The notes: generated by a model not told the origin, from the sequence alone. A stretch of DNA of 64,000 nucleotides from JANJTB01 sp032027125 (GCA_032027125.1 JAVSMQ010000001.1:2907900-2971899); one strand, 5' to 3'; positions 42,774 through 52,759 are shown, numbered from the stretch's first letter. Numbers and translations are program-made.

Positions 42774-43529
42774 ATGTTAAATACATTAACTATAGATGAT
42801 AATGTGATTTCAAATAATCACATTACAAAATCAGCCATGGGCTTTCTGCGTTTTTCTGCTATAATCCTAATCCTTATGACCACATTAGGTCAGTCATACA
42901 ACGCAATTGCCCAGGTAGTCAAACATCCGGCTTCAGAGGTTTCGACCACAGCCAGACATTATAAATATATTTATAATGTCTCGCAAACTCAATATATAAA
43001 TATAGAATATATTTTGGTTAGAGCATCCAATGGAGATATAAAATCATCATTTAATGCTTGTGATGTCTGTTATCCAGAACACAAAGGCTATTCTCAGAAA
43101 GGAACAAATCTGAGATGCAATAACTGCGGTAAAATTTTTGCTATCGATGCTTTAGGCAGCCAAGGCGCCGGAGGCTGCTGGCCCGGACTATTGATACATT
43201 CATTGGAAGGAGATGATGTTGCTTTGAATGTTACTGATTTAGCTAAGGGGGATTATTATTTCCTTCTGCAAACAACTGATGTTGCCGAAAACCTGAATAA
43301 TCAAATATCTCTCGTAAATATCAACAACAATGAACTTAGAGTTAAGTTATCTGATATGTATCCTAAATTTTTCAGGATATTTTCATTGAACGGAATTCTA
43401 TGTAATGATATGAATCCGTATTCTCCGGAATTTAGTGTTGAAATAAGTGATTTATCTTCAGGTATGTATTATGTTTTAACTGAGTATAAAGGTTTGCCTG
43501 TTATTAAATATTTTAAAATAATCAGATAA
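42774..43529 (+). CDS. DUF2318 protein with T9SS-like C-terminal domain
   Basis: The 251-residue exported protein has a signal region ending YNAIAQ. The DUF2318 core reads NIEYILVRASNGDIKSSFNA then CDVCYPEHKGYSQKG, with RCNNCGKIFAIDALGSQGAG then GCWPG. Its Cys pairs and GGC-P motif suggest a metal or Fe-S site. The last 75 residues (ISLVNINNNELRVKL...YFKIIR) resemble a T9SS sorting domain. DUF2318 proteins otherwise act with metal-uptake and membrane electron-transfer systems; a surface-directed version is unusual. GGAG precedes the ATG. Confidence 0.78.
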   Translation: MLNTLTIDDNVISNNHITKSAMGFLRFSAIILILMTTLGQSYNAIAQVVKHPASEVSTTARHYKYIYNVSQTQYINIEYILVRASNGDIKSSFNACDVCYPEHKGYSQKGTNLRCNNCGKIFAIDALGSQGAGGCWPGLLIHSLEGDDVALNVTDLAKGDYYFLLQTTDVAENLNNQISLVNINNNELRVKLSDMYPKFFRIFSLNGILCNDMNPYSPEFSVEISDLSSGMYYVLTEYKGLPVIKYFKIIR

Positions 43530-43554
43530 TAAATTTAAATAAGAGGTAAACAAT

Positions 43555-44208
43555 ATGAAAGCAAAGAATATAATATTTTTCGCAGTGATTTTGGTATGGA
43601 TTTATTCTATAACAGGATGCTCGAATAATGATAATCCGTCAGGTAATACAGATTTGGAAACATCACCTGAAATTACCAATATCGTGGCAGATAAAACCGA
43701 GATACTTTTTGGGGGTAATGACCTTGCGATTCTTACGTGTAATGCAACCGGCGGTAATCTGAAATACGAATGGCAGGTGGACTTAGGTGATTTAATTCCA
43801 TTGAACAGCGAACGTTCCAAAGTAAGTTTTACTGGTGCTGAATGCTGCGTTGGTGAGAAAATTATCACTTGTAAAGTTTCAAACAGTAAGGGTTCAGTCT
43901 CAAAAAGTATTACTTTAACCATTTTAGAAGTTATAAATCAACCCGAAATTATAACTATCGAATCGGATAAATCTGAACTAAAATCATCAACTGAAGAATC
44001 TGCAAATATTGTCTGTTATGCAATTGGCGGAAATCTGAAATATGACTGGAAATCTGATTGCGGTAAAATTCTACTAAATAAGGATGATAATTCAAAAATT
44101 ACATATACACCATTAGTTAATGACTGCCTTGGAGTAAGAACTATAACCTGTACTGTCTCAAATGAAAAGGGAACATTTACACAAACTTTTCAGATTACTG
44201 TAAAATAA
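43555..44208 (+). CDS. Tandem Ig-like domain lipoprotein
   Basis: The 217-residue protein has lipobox SITGCSN and two similar domains of about 85 residues (ITNIVADKTEILFGGNDLAI...GEKIITCKVSNSKG and ITIESDKSELKSSTEESANI...VRTITCTVSNEKG). Each carries paired cysteines like PKD/Ig folds. It is probably exposed on the outer membrane. The second domain likely arose by duplication of the first. The downstream barrel gene starts 42 bases later; a structural or docking role is only inferred. Confidence 0.75.
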   Translation: MKAKNIIFFAVILVWIYSITGCSNNDNPSGNTDLETSPEITNIVADKTEILFGGNDLAILTCNATGGNLKYEWQVDLGDLIPLNSERSKVSFTGAECCVGEKIITCKVSNSKGSVSKSITLTILEVINQPEIITIESDKSELKSSTEESANIVCYAIGGNLKYDWKSDCGKILLNKDDNSKITYTPLVNDCLGVRTITCTVSNEKGTFTQTFQITVK

Positions 44209-44250
44209 AGTATATCTTTTTTGAATTTTAAATTTTTCAGAAAACAAATG

Positions 44251-45519
44251 AAATCAATAAATTTTCTAATTGTTGCTTTGATACTTATGTCATTGCAGAG
44301 TGAAGTTTTTGCACAATGCTGTGCTGCGGGCAATCCGGTAAGTTCAAATTATTCAATGCAGAATAGCGGAATAAATGTATTGGGTGTTTCTTATTCACAT
44401 ATCTACTCAATCTCCGATACATATTATAATGGTATTGAACAGCTTGATTCAACATATAGCGAAACTGAATTTAATTTCTCAAGTATTTCATTATCCTATG
44501 GATTAACAGATAAACTCAGAATCTTAGCTGATATCGGTTATTTTTTCAATAAATCACAGAATTTTGTTAAACTGGATTACAACAGATATGCCCAGGGATT
44601 TGGTAATTTGAATCTTGGATTAAGTTATGATACTTATCAAAGTGAAGATAATGAATTTAAAGTAAGTCAAACTTTAAAGATTACATTGCCTGTAGGTGAA
44701 TTTAATCAGGTCTATGACGACATAAAATTGCCGATAGATTTGCAGCCCTCATCAGGTAATTACAAATATAATCTGGGTTTAATGCTTTCAAACCGGTTTG
44801 GAAACAGCGGCTTCACATTATATTCTATAAATTCAATTGAAACAGCTCAATTTGTCGAAACTTCCACATCTAAATACAAATACGGCAACTTATATAATCT
44901 GTCCTTAATCGGTGCATATCAAATTTTGGATGAACTCAGCGGGTTGCTTCAATTGCGATTCGAAATACGTGATAGGGCATTAATTGGGTCTAAGAATCAA
45001 CCAAACCAGTATTCATATCTTAATGCCACAGGTGTTGTAAATGTTTTTGTTTCACCGCAGCTTAATTACACAATTGCTGATGATTGGACAGTTTCTTGTC
45101 AATTGAACTACCCGATATATAAAAATGTAAATGGTGAACAATTAACCAACAAATTTTCATTACAAGCCGGTATTTCAAAAAGTTTTGATTTTTTCGGCGA
45201 TGAAGAATTTTCGGAAAATCCTGAAATAATACCGAATGGAAGAGAAGAAGGGCTTTCATTTGCCAAAGTAAAAGTATCAGGTGAGTGTGATATGTGTAAA
45301 TCAAGAATTGAAAATGTTGCTAATGAATTTGATAATGTTGAAGATTCTGATTGGGACTCCGAAACAGATTTGTTAACGATTTTTTACAAAGATATATCAC
45401 CTGATATTACTGCGATTCTGAAATCAATTGCCGATTCTGGTCATGATAATGAAAAATATAAGGCTGATGATACAGTTTACAATAAATTGCCTAAATGCTG
45501 TCAATATCGAAGCAATTAA
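44251..45519 (+). CDS. Outer-membrane barrel fused to a C-terminal HMA metal domain
   Basis: The ATG at 44251 starts a clear signal peptide (ending EVFAQCCAAG); an upstream TTG is not needed. Residues 40-325 are alternating strands with barrel turns (LSYGLTDKLRILADIGYFF, LQAGISKSFDFFG). Residues about 340-422 are an HMA domain: FAKVKVSGECDMCKSRIENV, then a WDSET segment, GHDNEKYKADDTVYNKLPKC and CQY. Stand-alone HMA proteins of this exact type are common in Bacteroidota. Fused to a barrel, the CxxC would lie at the periplasmic mouth of the channel. This suggests metal-gated or metal-capturing outer-membrane transport. Confidence 0.85.
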   Translation, partial: KSINFLIVALILMSLQSEVFAQCCAAGNPVSSNYSMQNSGINVLGVSYSHIYSISDTYYNGIEQLDSTYSETEFNFSSISLSYGLTDKLRILADIGYFFNKSQNFVKLDYNRYAQGFGNLNLGLSYDTYQSEDNEFKVSQTLKITLPVGEFNQVYDDIKLPIDLQPSSGNYKYNLGLMLSNRFGNSGFTLYSINSIETAQFVETSTSKYKYGNLYNLSLIGAYQILDELSGLLQLRFEIRDRALIGSKNQPNQYSYLNATGVVNVFVSPQLNYTIADDWTVSCQLNYPIYKNVNGEQLTNKFSLQAGISKSFDFFGDEEFSENPEIIPNGREEGLSFAKVKVSGECDMCKSRIENVANEFDNVEDSDWDSETDLLTIFYKDISPDITAILKSIADSGHDNEKYKADDTVYNKLPKCCQYRSN

Positions 45520-45693
45520 ATTTAAATATGCTGATTGAAAGTTAAATCAATGATGATTACTGTAAAGTATGATGAAACTAACAGCGACAGTCGAACTTGT
45601 ATAACCACTATTAAGTTGAAATAAAATTTATCACTAAGCCGAAAATTGAAACAACAATCTAAAAATAGACTGGTTGTAACATTTGAAGATTGT

Positions 45694-47409
45694 TTACTTT
45701 AATTTAGTAAATTTTAGAAGTTTATTTTTTAATGAGATATAATAATATCCACTACTCATATCTGATAAGTTGATAGTCAGTATTCTATTATTTAAACTTG
45801 ATTTGTATTTTGTAATAATATTTCCATTTAAATCAAATATTTTCATATCTCCAATTTCCGAATTATCAATATTTGTAATTGAAACAAAATCTTTTGCAGG
45901 ATTTGGATATATTTCTATTGCATTTATTGATTCATTTTCTACAAATGTCGAATTAACAACATTATAATTAAGCATCATACCATCATCTTCGTGTTCAAGA
46001 TTGTGGCAATGGAGTAAATATTTACCTTTGTAACCGTTAAATTTAGCAATTACTTTAACTGTTTCACCACCGTTAATCAGAAAAGTATCTTTCCAGCCTT
46101 TTTCTTGTTCGGGTAATTCTGTAGATGATGAACGGCTGAGAATTTGGAATTGTAAGCCGTGAATATGTATTGGATGCATCATATCAAGATCTTTGTTTAC
46201 AAAATCCCAGATTTCAATATCACCGAAATTGATTGTTTCATCTATTCTTTCCATATCATAGAGTTTGTTGTTGATTGTATGCTTCATATTCATCATTTGC
46301 ATCTGAAGTTCAAATTTTCTTGTTTTGACAGAATTTATTTCGGAAATCTTTTCTATTACGGATAATTTTTCAGGTAATGTAAAGGAAGATTTTGTTTCAT
46401 CCTCAATGTCAAATCTTATAATATCAAGGTTTATTCCTTGTGGATAAGTAGGTTTTCCCATGTGTCCCACAGGTGGATCGTATGATTCGGATATAAATTT
46501 CACCGAATTTCCAATGGAGTCTCCCTTGAAATCAACAATTATATCTAATCTTTCTGCAGGTGCAAATAAAACAGATGTCACTTCAACTGGTTTTTCAAGT
46601 AGTCCTCCATCTGTACCGATAATATTAAATGTTCTCATATCATCGAAAGCTAATTTGTAAATTCTTGCATTTGATGCATTTACTAACCTCAATCGATACG
46701 AATCTTTGCTTACTTTTTTCACAGTATTCATAATTCCATTAACAAGAACCTGATTACCTAACCAGCCTTCCATTTTATCTAAGGCATTTGGAGAATAAAT
46801 AAGTTTATCATTTGTTCCTAATCTTATATCCTGAATTGCCATAAGCATTTCAAATTCCGCTGAAGGTAAATTTAGTAATTTTTCTTCATCATCTACAATA
46901 ATCAGGAATCCATACATACCGTTATAAACTTGTTTTGCTGTAGTCATGTGGTTATGGGAATGATAAAAATATGTTCCTGCTCTTTGTATTATCTGATATT
47001 CATAAGTAAATGCCTGGTTTGGTTTCAGAAAATTTGAGGGATGCCCGTCCATATTATCCGGAGCATAGATACCATGCCAGTGAATATTCGTGTTTTCACT
47101 GAGCATATTATGGAATGAAACATTAAAGAGATCACCTTTCTTCACTTTAATAGTAGGACCGGGAAAACCACCTCCAAGACTAATAATATTACTATTGACA
47201 CCGGAAACCAATTCATGGGTTGAATTCATTATCATCATAACATTAGTAGTGTCAAATAAAGGAGGATTTTGAAATAAATTTTCAGTTTCAAGAAGTTTAT
47301 TTTCAAAATCTTCTTTAGAATATGCTTTATTATTATAAAGAAAATTATTTGCTAATACACCAACAGTAAGTGCACTTGTACCTTTAATAAAATTTCTTCT
47401 GGTATTCAT
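45694..47409 (-). CDS. Multicopper oxidase with Tat-like signal and T9SS tail
   Basis: The 571-residue oxidase carries all four copper-binding motifs: NIHWHG (His110, His112), HSHNHM (150-154), HPIHIHG (412-418) and HCHNLEHEDDGMM (467-479, axial Met). This defines a CueO/CopA-like three-domain laccase that could oxidise Cu(I) to less toxic Cu(II). The N-terminus MNTRRNFIKGTSALTVGVLA is a twin-arginine signal. The last 75 residues (EIYPNPAKDFVSITNIDNSE) form a T9SS sorting domain. This combination predicts Tat export of a folded, copper-loaded enzyme and then surface delivery. Confidence 0.93.
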   Translation of the reverse strand: MNTRRNFIKGTSALTVGVLANNFLYNNKAYSKEDFENKLLETENLFQNPPLFDTTNVMMIMNSTHELVSGVNSNIISLGGGFPGPTIKVKKGDLFNVSFHNMLSENTNIHWHGIYAPDNMDGHPSNFLKPNQAFTYEYQIIQRAGTYFYHSHNHMTTAKQVYNGMYGFLIIVDDEEKLLNLPSAEFEMLMAIQDIRLGTNDKLIYSPNALDKMEGWLGNQVLVNGIMNTVKKVSKDSYRLRLVNASNARIYKLAFDDMRTFNIIGTDGGLLEKPVEVTSVLFAPAERLDIIVDFKGDSIGNSVKFISESYDPPVGHMGKPTYPQGINLDIIRFDIEDETKSSFTLPEKLSVIEKISEINSVKTRKFELQMQMMNMKHTINNKLYDMERIDETINFGDIEIWDFVNKDLDMMHPIHIHGLQFQILSRSSSTELPEQEKGWKDTFLINGGETVKVIAKFNGYKGKYLLHCHNLEHEDDGMMLNYNVVNSTFVENESINAIEIYPNPAKDFVSITNIDNSEIGDMKIFDLNGNIITKYKSSLNNRILTINLSDMSSGYYYISLKNKLLKFTKLK

Positions 47410-47660
47410 ATTAGTATATCCTATTAATAATTTTATACATTGCTAAATGCTAAAAGAATATTATTATATTAAAATATTGTAAACATTTTATTTATTATAT
47501 ATTTTTACTAATGCATTCTTGAAAATGTAATTATTGTCACATAAAATCAAAAGGTGACTGCTTGAAAAATCTATACTGTTTAATTTGAAGTCGCTTTCAA
47601 AAATTGAGGAGATTTTTTTATTTTGCAATGATTTTTTAACGAACTCATTTTATTTCTTTG

Positions 47661-47668
47661 TATATTTG
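47661..47668 (+). promoter_or_regulatory. TATATTTG -7 element, nearly leaderless start
   Basis: TATATTTG matches TAnnTTTG and lies only six bases before the ATG at 47675, so the transcript would begin at or next to the start codon. No TTG -33 element is correctly spaced. Confidence 0.42.
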
Positions 47669-47674
47669 TAATGA

Positions 47675-48112
47675 ATGAAAAGCAGAATTAACATATTATT
47701 TCTTTTGTTTGTATATTTACTGAACGTTGCACATGATATTCAGCCTCATGAACATGAACATTATGACAAAATAAGATGTCAGATAAATGTCGGTATATCC
47801 ACACATTATCAAATTCAGGACGCAAACCTGTTTAATCATGCTAATTCATCAGAAATCTCAAACTTGTTGCACGATGACCATGAACTGCCATTTCAGCATT
47901 GTCATCTATTAGATTATCATGATATTTTTCAAATTCGAATTTTACAAAATTCATTTGAATATACAAACTTATCTGAAAACTGTCAAACCATTTCATTCTT
48001 AAGACTCCCTGAAATTCCTCAGGAAGAATTCTCAAATAAATGTGAAAACAATTTATACCAGTCATTAGTTGCGGCATCTCTCAGTCCGAGAGCACCTCCT
48101 TCATTTTCCTAA
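47675..48112 (+). CDS. Small exported His-rich protein before pump C
   Basis: The 145-residue protein has a short signal peptide (1-19), then HDIQPHEHEHYDK and further His clusters (LLHDDHELPFQHCHLLDYHD) and a Cys pair. The C-terminus is SLSPRAPPSFS. Like the small protein before pump A (27156), it directly precedes an efflux operon and may bind incoming metal. An ATG four bases upstream stops after six codons. There is no similarity to known enzymes. Confidence 0.7.
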   Translation: MKSRINILFLLFVYLLNVAHDIQPHEHEHYDKIRCQINVGISTHYQIQDANLFNHANSSEISNLLHDDHELPFQHCHLLDYHDIFQIRILQNSFEYTNLSENCQTISFLRLPEIPQEEFSNKCENNLYQSLVAASLSPRAPPSFS

Positions 48113-48154
48113 TCTTTTTTTAATAAATTTTTTATCATTAAATTAGGAATTACA

Positions 48155-49660
48155 ATGACTAAATATATCAGTTTAGTATTGTTCATGTTTATTATAGTTG
48201 CATGTTCAAAAACAAAATTTGACTCACATGACCATTCAGCCGGCGAAACCGCCCACGAAGGTCATGGTGACAGTGAAATTGAAAATATCAGATTTACTGA
48301 ATTTTCAGCTTATCACGAAATGTTTACGGAAATGACACCTCTTATCCAGGAAAAAGAGAGCCAATTTGTTGTACATTTTACTAAATTATCAGATTTCAAA
48401 CCTGTTACAACAGGCTCTCTGAAGATAGTTTTGGATGGGGCAGTTAATGAAACATTATCTTCAGATTCAGTAACCCGAAAAGGTATTTTTATAATACCAT
48501 TTATACCAAAATCAATAGGAACTGTTGGAATAAGTTTCATTTATACAAATGACAACATTTCTGATACAATTAAAGTTTCTTCTCAGAAATGCTACTCTTC
48601 TATGGAAGAAGCAAAAAAGGATGAAATACCATCAGAGAGCGGGATAACATTTCTTAAAGAAGAATCCTGGAAAATTGATTTTGCATTGCTTAAGGTACTA
48701 CCTGTAAATTTTTCAGAAACGGTTAAAGCAGCCGGAAAAATAATCAATAACCCTGCTGATGAGATTTTTGTCACTGCGGCTGCATCGGGAGTAGTAGAAA
48801 TTCTTGATTATTCTCTTACTCCCGGTAAAAAAGTTTCTGTCGGCAGTAAGATGTTTTCCATCAAACCCGGAAGTTTGAGGGAAGATAATTTGGAACTGAA
48901 ATATTCACAGGCTAAATCTAATTTTGATAGAGCAAAAAAAGAATATGAAAGAGTGTCTGAGCTTAACAAACTCAAGATTTCTTCAGAAAAAGAGTTTTTA
49001 GATGCAAAATCTGCTTTTGAAAATGCAGAAGCAATTTTTAATAATTATTCTCAATCTGCTTTAGGTAAAAGCATATCAATAAAATCACCCAAAACTGCAT
49101 ATTTGAATAAAATGATGATTAATCAGGGGCAGTTTGTTGAAGCAGGAACTATACTTGCCATTCTTACAAATAACAACAAGCTGGTTGTTAAAGTAGATGT
49201 ACCGGTAAATGAATTTTCTAAACTGAACAATTTAACCGACGCAAATTTTGTAATCGGTGATAAAACAATAAGTATGAAAGAATTAAACGGCAAAGTCGGA
49301 GGAAATCCTATTAGCTCATCCTCATCAGGTTTTGTTACTATTTATATTCAGATTGATAATAAAATTGATTTATTACCAAATACTTTTGTTACTGTTTATC
49401 TTTTTGGCAATAGTATTCCTAATTCTACAACAATACCAAAAGATGCACTTTGGGAAGACCAGGGAAATTATTTTGTTTTTGTTCAGAAACATGGAGAATT
49501 ATTTGAGAAAAGAGAAGTTACAATAAGCGGTTTTGATGGTAACAATTACAATATCGCTACAGGATTGAATCTTGGTGAGGTCGTCGTCAGTAAGGGCACA
49601 TACAGAGTTATGCTTGCTTCCAAATCCTCGGAATTACCTTCACAATCCCATGCTCATTAA
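48155..49660 (+). CDS. RND periplasmic adaptor lipoprotein (system C)
   Basis: The 501-residue adaptor has lipobox FIIVACSK and a His-rich segment (DSHDHSAGETAHEGHGDSE). An additional N-terminal Ig-like domain of about 120 residues (EFSAYHEMFTEMTPLIQEKE...) occurs in some CzcB-type adaptors. Lipoyl and hairpin domains follow (AASGVVEILDYSLTPGKKVS, KSIKSPKTAYL-like), then barrel and membrane-proximal domains. It ends SELPSQSHAH. It precedes the permease by 12 bases. Confidence 0.92.
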   Translation: MTKYISLVLFMFIIVACSKTKFDSHDHSAGETAHEGHGDSEIENIRFTEFSAYHEMFTEMTPLIQEKESQFVVHFTKLSDFKPVTTGSLKIVLDGAVNETLSSDSVTRKGIFIIPFIPKSIGTVGISFIYTNDNISDTIKVSSQKCYSSMEEAKKDEIPSESGITFLKEESWKIDFALLKVLPVNFSETVKAAGKIINNPADEIFVTAAASGVVEILDYSLTPGKKVSVGSKMFSIKPGSLREDNLELKYSQAKSNFDRAKKEYERVSELNKLKISSEKEFLDAKSAFENAEAIFNNYSQSALGKSISIKSPKTAYLNKMMINQGQFVEAGTILAILTNNNKLVVKVDVPVNEFSKLNNLTDANFVIGDKTISMKELNGKVGGNPISSSSSGFVTIYIQIDNKIDLLPNTFVTVYLFGNSIPNSTTIPKDALWEDQGNYFVFVQKHGELFEKREVTISGFDGNNYNIATGLNLGEVVVSKGTYRVMLASKSSELPSQSHAH

Positions 49661-49672
49661 AGGAATAAAATA

Positions 49673-52600
49673 ATGCTGAATAGAATATTAAATTTTTCCT
49701 TGAATAACAGAGTGGTTGTTCTTATCGCAGGTGTTTTGATTATGGTGATCGGAATATTTACAGCAAGAGATTTGGAAGTAGATATATTTCCCGATTTAAG
49801 CGCTCCGACGGTTGTTGTAATGACAAATGCAAACGGAATGGCACCTGAAGAAGTTGAGAAAATGGTAACATTCCGGATTGAAACTGCTGTCAACGGTTCA
49901 CCTTCTGTCAGACGTGTCCGCTCGAATTCAACGATGGGATTTTCAATTGTTTGGGTAGAGTTTGACTGGGGAACTGACATTTTTAAGGCAAGACAGACTG
50001 TAACAGAAAAACTGGCACAGATTTCCGGTCTTTTGCCTGAAGGTGTTTCATTCCCTATCCTTGCTCCACAGACATCACTTTTAGGTGAAATCAGTATCTT
50101 TGCGATGACTTCCGATTCACTGAATATGATGGATTTGCGAACCTTAGCTGATTGGAATGTAAAACCGAGATTGCTTTCACTCGGAGGGGTGGCACAGGTT
50201 ACAATAATGGGTGGCGACGAAAAGCAATATCAGGTACTTGCTGATTTGCAAATGATGAAAAATTTTAAAATATCTTTTGACGAACTTGCAGATGCGTGCA
50301 GGGAAATCAATGAAAATTCCAACGGCGGCATCTTTAAGCAATATGGAAATGAATATATTATTCGGGGGATGGTTAGAACTTCGAAGCCGGAGGAGTTTGG
50401 TAAAAGTATAATCAAAATGAATGACGGTTATCCGGTGAGGATAAATGATGTTGCTGAGGTTATTATAGCACCTGCACAAAGAATTAACGATGCCTCATAT
50501 AAAACCAAGCCTGCGGTTATTTTAACTGTAGTTAAGCAGCCTGGTATAGGAACTATTGACCTGACTGAAAAGATTATGAATAATCTTATGGAATTGGAAA
50601 CTGTACTTCCCGGGAATATTGATTTCAAAACAGAGCCGTTTCATCAGTCAAATTTTATCACAACTTCAATTTGGAATGTAGAGAAGGCTTTGCTGGAAGG
50701 CTCGGTATTTGTTGTTATCATACTTTTCATTTTCCTTTTGAGTTTCAGAACAACTTTTATTTCTTTGATTTCGATACCAATTTCACTATTGACAACTATA
50801 ATTGTAATGAAATTACTGAATCTGAATATCAATACAATGAGTCTTGGAGGTATGGCTATAGCAATCGGCTCGTTAGTTGATGATGCTATTATTGATGTCG
50901 AGAATGTTTTCAAAAAATTAAAACAAAACTACTATAAGCCTAAAATTGAAAGAGAAAATACTATTAAAATTGTTTTTGATGCTTCACGGGAAATAAGAGC
51001 TTCAATAATCAATGCAACATTTATTATAATAGTGGCTTTTCTGCCGCTATTCTTCCTGAGTGGAGTGGAAGGCAGAATGCTTCAGCCGCTCGGAATGGCT
51101 TTTATAATTTCACTTTTTGCTTCTCTGATTGTATCAATTACCATTACACCTGTATTATGCAGCTACCTTTTGACAAATGACAAATTACTGTCCAAAAGGG
51201 AAGGCGATAACAGATTGATAGCTTTTCTCAAAAAAATCTATAAATCAGCATTACTCTTTTCTTTTAATCATAAAAAGGTAATTTTGATAACAATAAGCCT
51301 GATATTTATTGTTTCGATTATTTCAACTTCTTATCTTGGAAGGAATTTTCTACCGACGTTCAATGAAGGTTCTCTGACAATTGTTGTTGCTACAACCCCG
51401 GGTATTTCACTTGAAGAATCTATAAAAATCGGCATTCAGGCAGAAGAAGCATTATTATCTATTCCTGAAGTTGTTTCTACTGCAAGAAGAACCGGCAGGG
51501 CTGAACTTTCAGAACATTCATTCGGTTCGAGTATTTCGGAGATTGAAACACCTTTTGTTTTAGATGAGCGTTCGAGAGATGAATTCCTGAAGGAAGTCAG
51601 ACAAAAATTATCATCAATTACTGGAATTGTATTCAATCTTGGTCAGCCTATCAGTCATAAAATTGACCATATAATTTCAGGCAATAAAACAAGCATTGCT
51701 ATTAAACTGTTCGGTACTGACTTAGAGAAAATGTATAACCTTGCAAATGAAATAAAAATCAAAATTTCTACAGTTGAAGGTGTAGCCGATTTGAGTGTTG
51801 AGCAGATTGTTACAGTACCTCAGATTCATATCAGACCTGACAGAGAAATGCTGGCTGCTTATGGCATTTCAATGGAGCATTTTAATAGTTTTGTTAATAC
51901 AGCTTTTGCTGGCGAAGTAGTAGGTAATGTTTTTGAAAATGAGAAGTCATTTGATATAATTCTCAGGTTAAAAGAGGAATACCGTGATAATCTTGATGCC
52001 ATTTCAAATGCTATGATTGATACCTGGAATGGTGAAAAAGTTACACTCGGTCAAATAGCAGAGATTAAATCCGGAAAAGGCTCAAATGTCATAAACCGCG
52101 AAAATGTCAAACGTAAAATTGTCATTTCTGCCAACGTCGCCGAAAGAGATGTCAGAAGTGTTGTAAATGATATTAAAAGTTCTGTATCGAAAAACATAAA
52201 ACTGCCTGAAAACTATTATTTGGAGTATGGAGGACAATTTGAAAGTGAAGAGCAGGCATCAAGAATAATTCTAATTGTATCAATAATTTCAATGCTCATC
52301 ATATTCTTTCTACTGTATCAGGAGTTTAAAGATTATTTGACAGCAGGTATTATACTTGTTAATCTTCCTCTTGCCTTGATTGGTGGAATAGCAACAGTAT
52401 GGATTTCTTCGGGTATTCTAAGCATACCGTCGTTAATCGGTTTCATAACTTTATTCGGTATTGCTACAAGAAATGGTATATTGATGGTTTCCAGATATAA
52501 TCATTTAATAGATAAAGGTTTGAATATTAAGGATGCCATTATCACAGGCTCGCTTGATAGACTAAACCCTGTATTAATGACAGCACTGACAGCAGCACTG

Positions 52601-52759
52601 GCACTTATACCGTTAGTTCTGGCAGGAGACAAGCCGGGCAATGAAATTCAAAGTCCGATGGCTGAAGTAATTCTTGGCGGGCTGATAAGTTCTACTTTTC
52701 TCAATCTTATAATTTTACCGATTGTTTTTTATATATTTAAGAACAGGAGATTAAAATGA
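49673..52759 (+). CDS. CzcA/HME-type heavy-metal RND permease (system C)
   Basis: The 1028-residue HME-RND permease has TM4 relay segment AIGSLVDDAIIDVENVFKKL, the DDAIxDVEN form associated with HME3-like pumps. The CusA methionine triad is absent (NEGSLTIVVATTP, SHKIDHIISGNKT), so a divalent or unidentified heavy metal is more likely than Cu(I). AGGA precedes the ATG. The DUF6064 gene overlaps its stop by four bases (ATGA). Confidence 0.93.
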   Translation: MLNRILNFSLNNRVVVLIAGVLIMVIGIFTARDLEVDIFPDLSAPTVVVMTNANGMAPEEVEKMVTFRIETAVNGSPSVRRVRSNSTMGFSIVWVEFDWGTDIFKARQTVTEKLAQISGLLPEGVSFPILAPQTSLLGEISIFAMTSDSLNMMDLRTLADWNVKPRLLSLGGVAQVTIMGGDEKQYQVLADLQMMKNFKISFDELADACREINENSNGGIFKQYGNEYIIRGMVRTSKPEEFGKSIIKMNDGYPVRINDVAEVIIAPAQRINDASYKTKPAVILTVVKQPGIGTIDLTEKIMNNLMELETVLPGNIDFKTEPFHQSNFITTSIWNVEKALLEGSVFVVIILFIFLLSFRTTFISLISIPISLLTTIIVMKLLNLNINTMSLGGMAIAIGSLVDDAIIDVENVFKKLKQNYYKPKIERENTIKIVFDASREIRASIINATFIIIVAFLPLFFLSGVEGRMLQPLGMAFIISLFASLIVSITITPVLCSYLLTNDKLLSKREGDNRLIAFLKKIYKSALLFSFNHKKVILITISLIFIVSIISTSYLGRNFLPTFNEGSLTIVVATTPGISLEESIKIGIQAEEALLSIPEVVSTARRTGRAELSEHSFGSSISEIETPFVLDERSRDEFLKEVRQKLSSITGIVFNLGQPISHKIDHIISGNKTSIAIKLFGTDLEKMYNLANEIKIKISTVEGVADLSVEQIVTVPQIHIRPDREMLAAYGISMEHFNSFVNTAFAGEVVGNVFENEKSFDIILRLKEEYRDNLDAISNAMIDTWNGEKVTLGQIAEIKSGKGSNVINRENVKRKIVISANVAERDVRSVVNDIKSSVSKNIKLPENYYLEYGGQFESEEQASRIILIVSIISMLIIFFLLYQEFKDYLTAGIILVNLPLALIGGIATVWISSGILSIPSLIGFITLFGIATRNGILMVSRYNHLIDKGLNIKDAIITGSLDRLNPVLMTALTAALALIPLVLAGDKPGNEIQSPMAEVILGGLISSTFLNLIILPIVFYIFKNRRLK

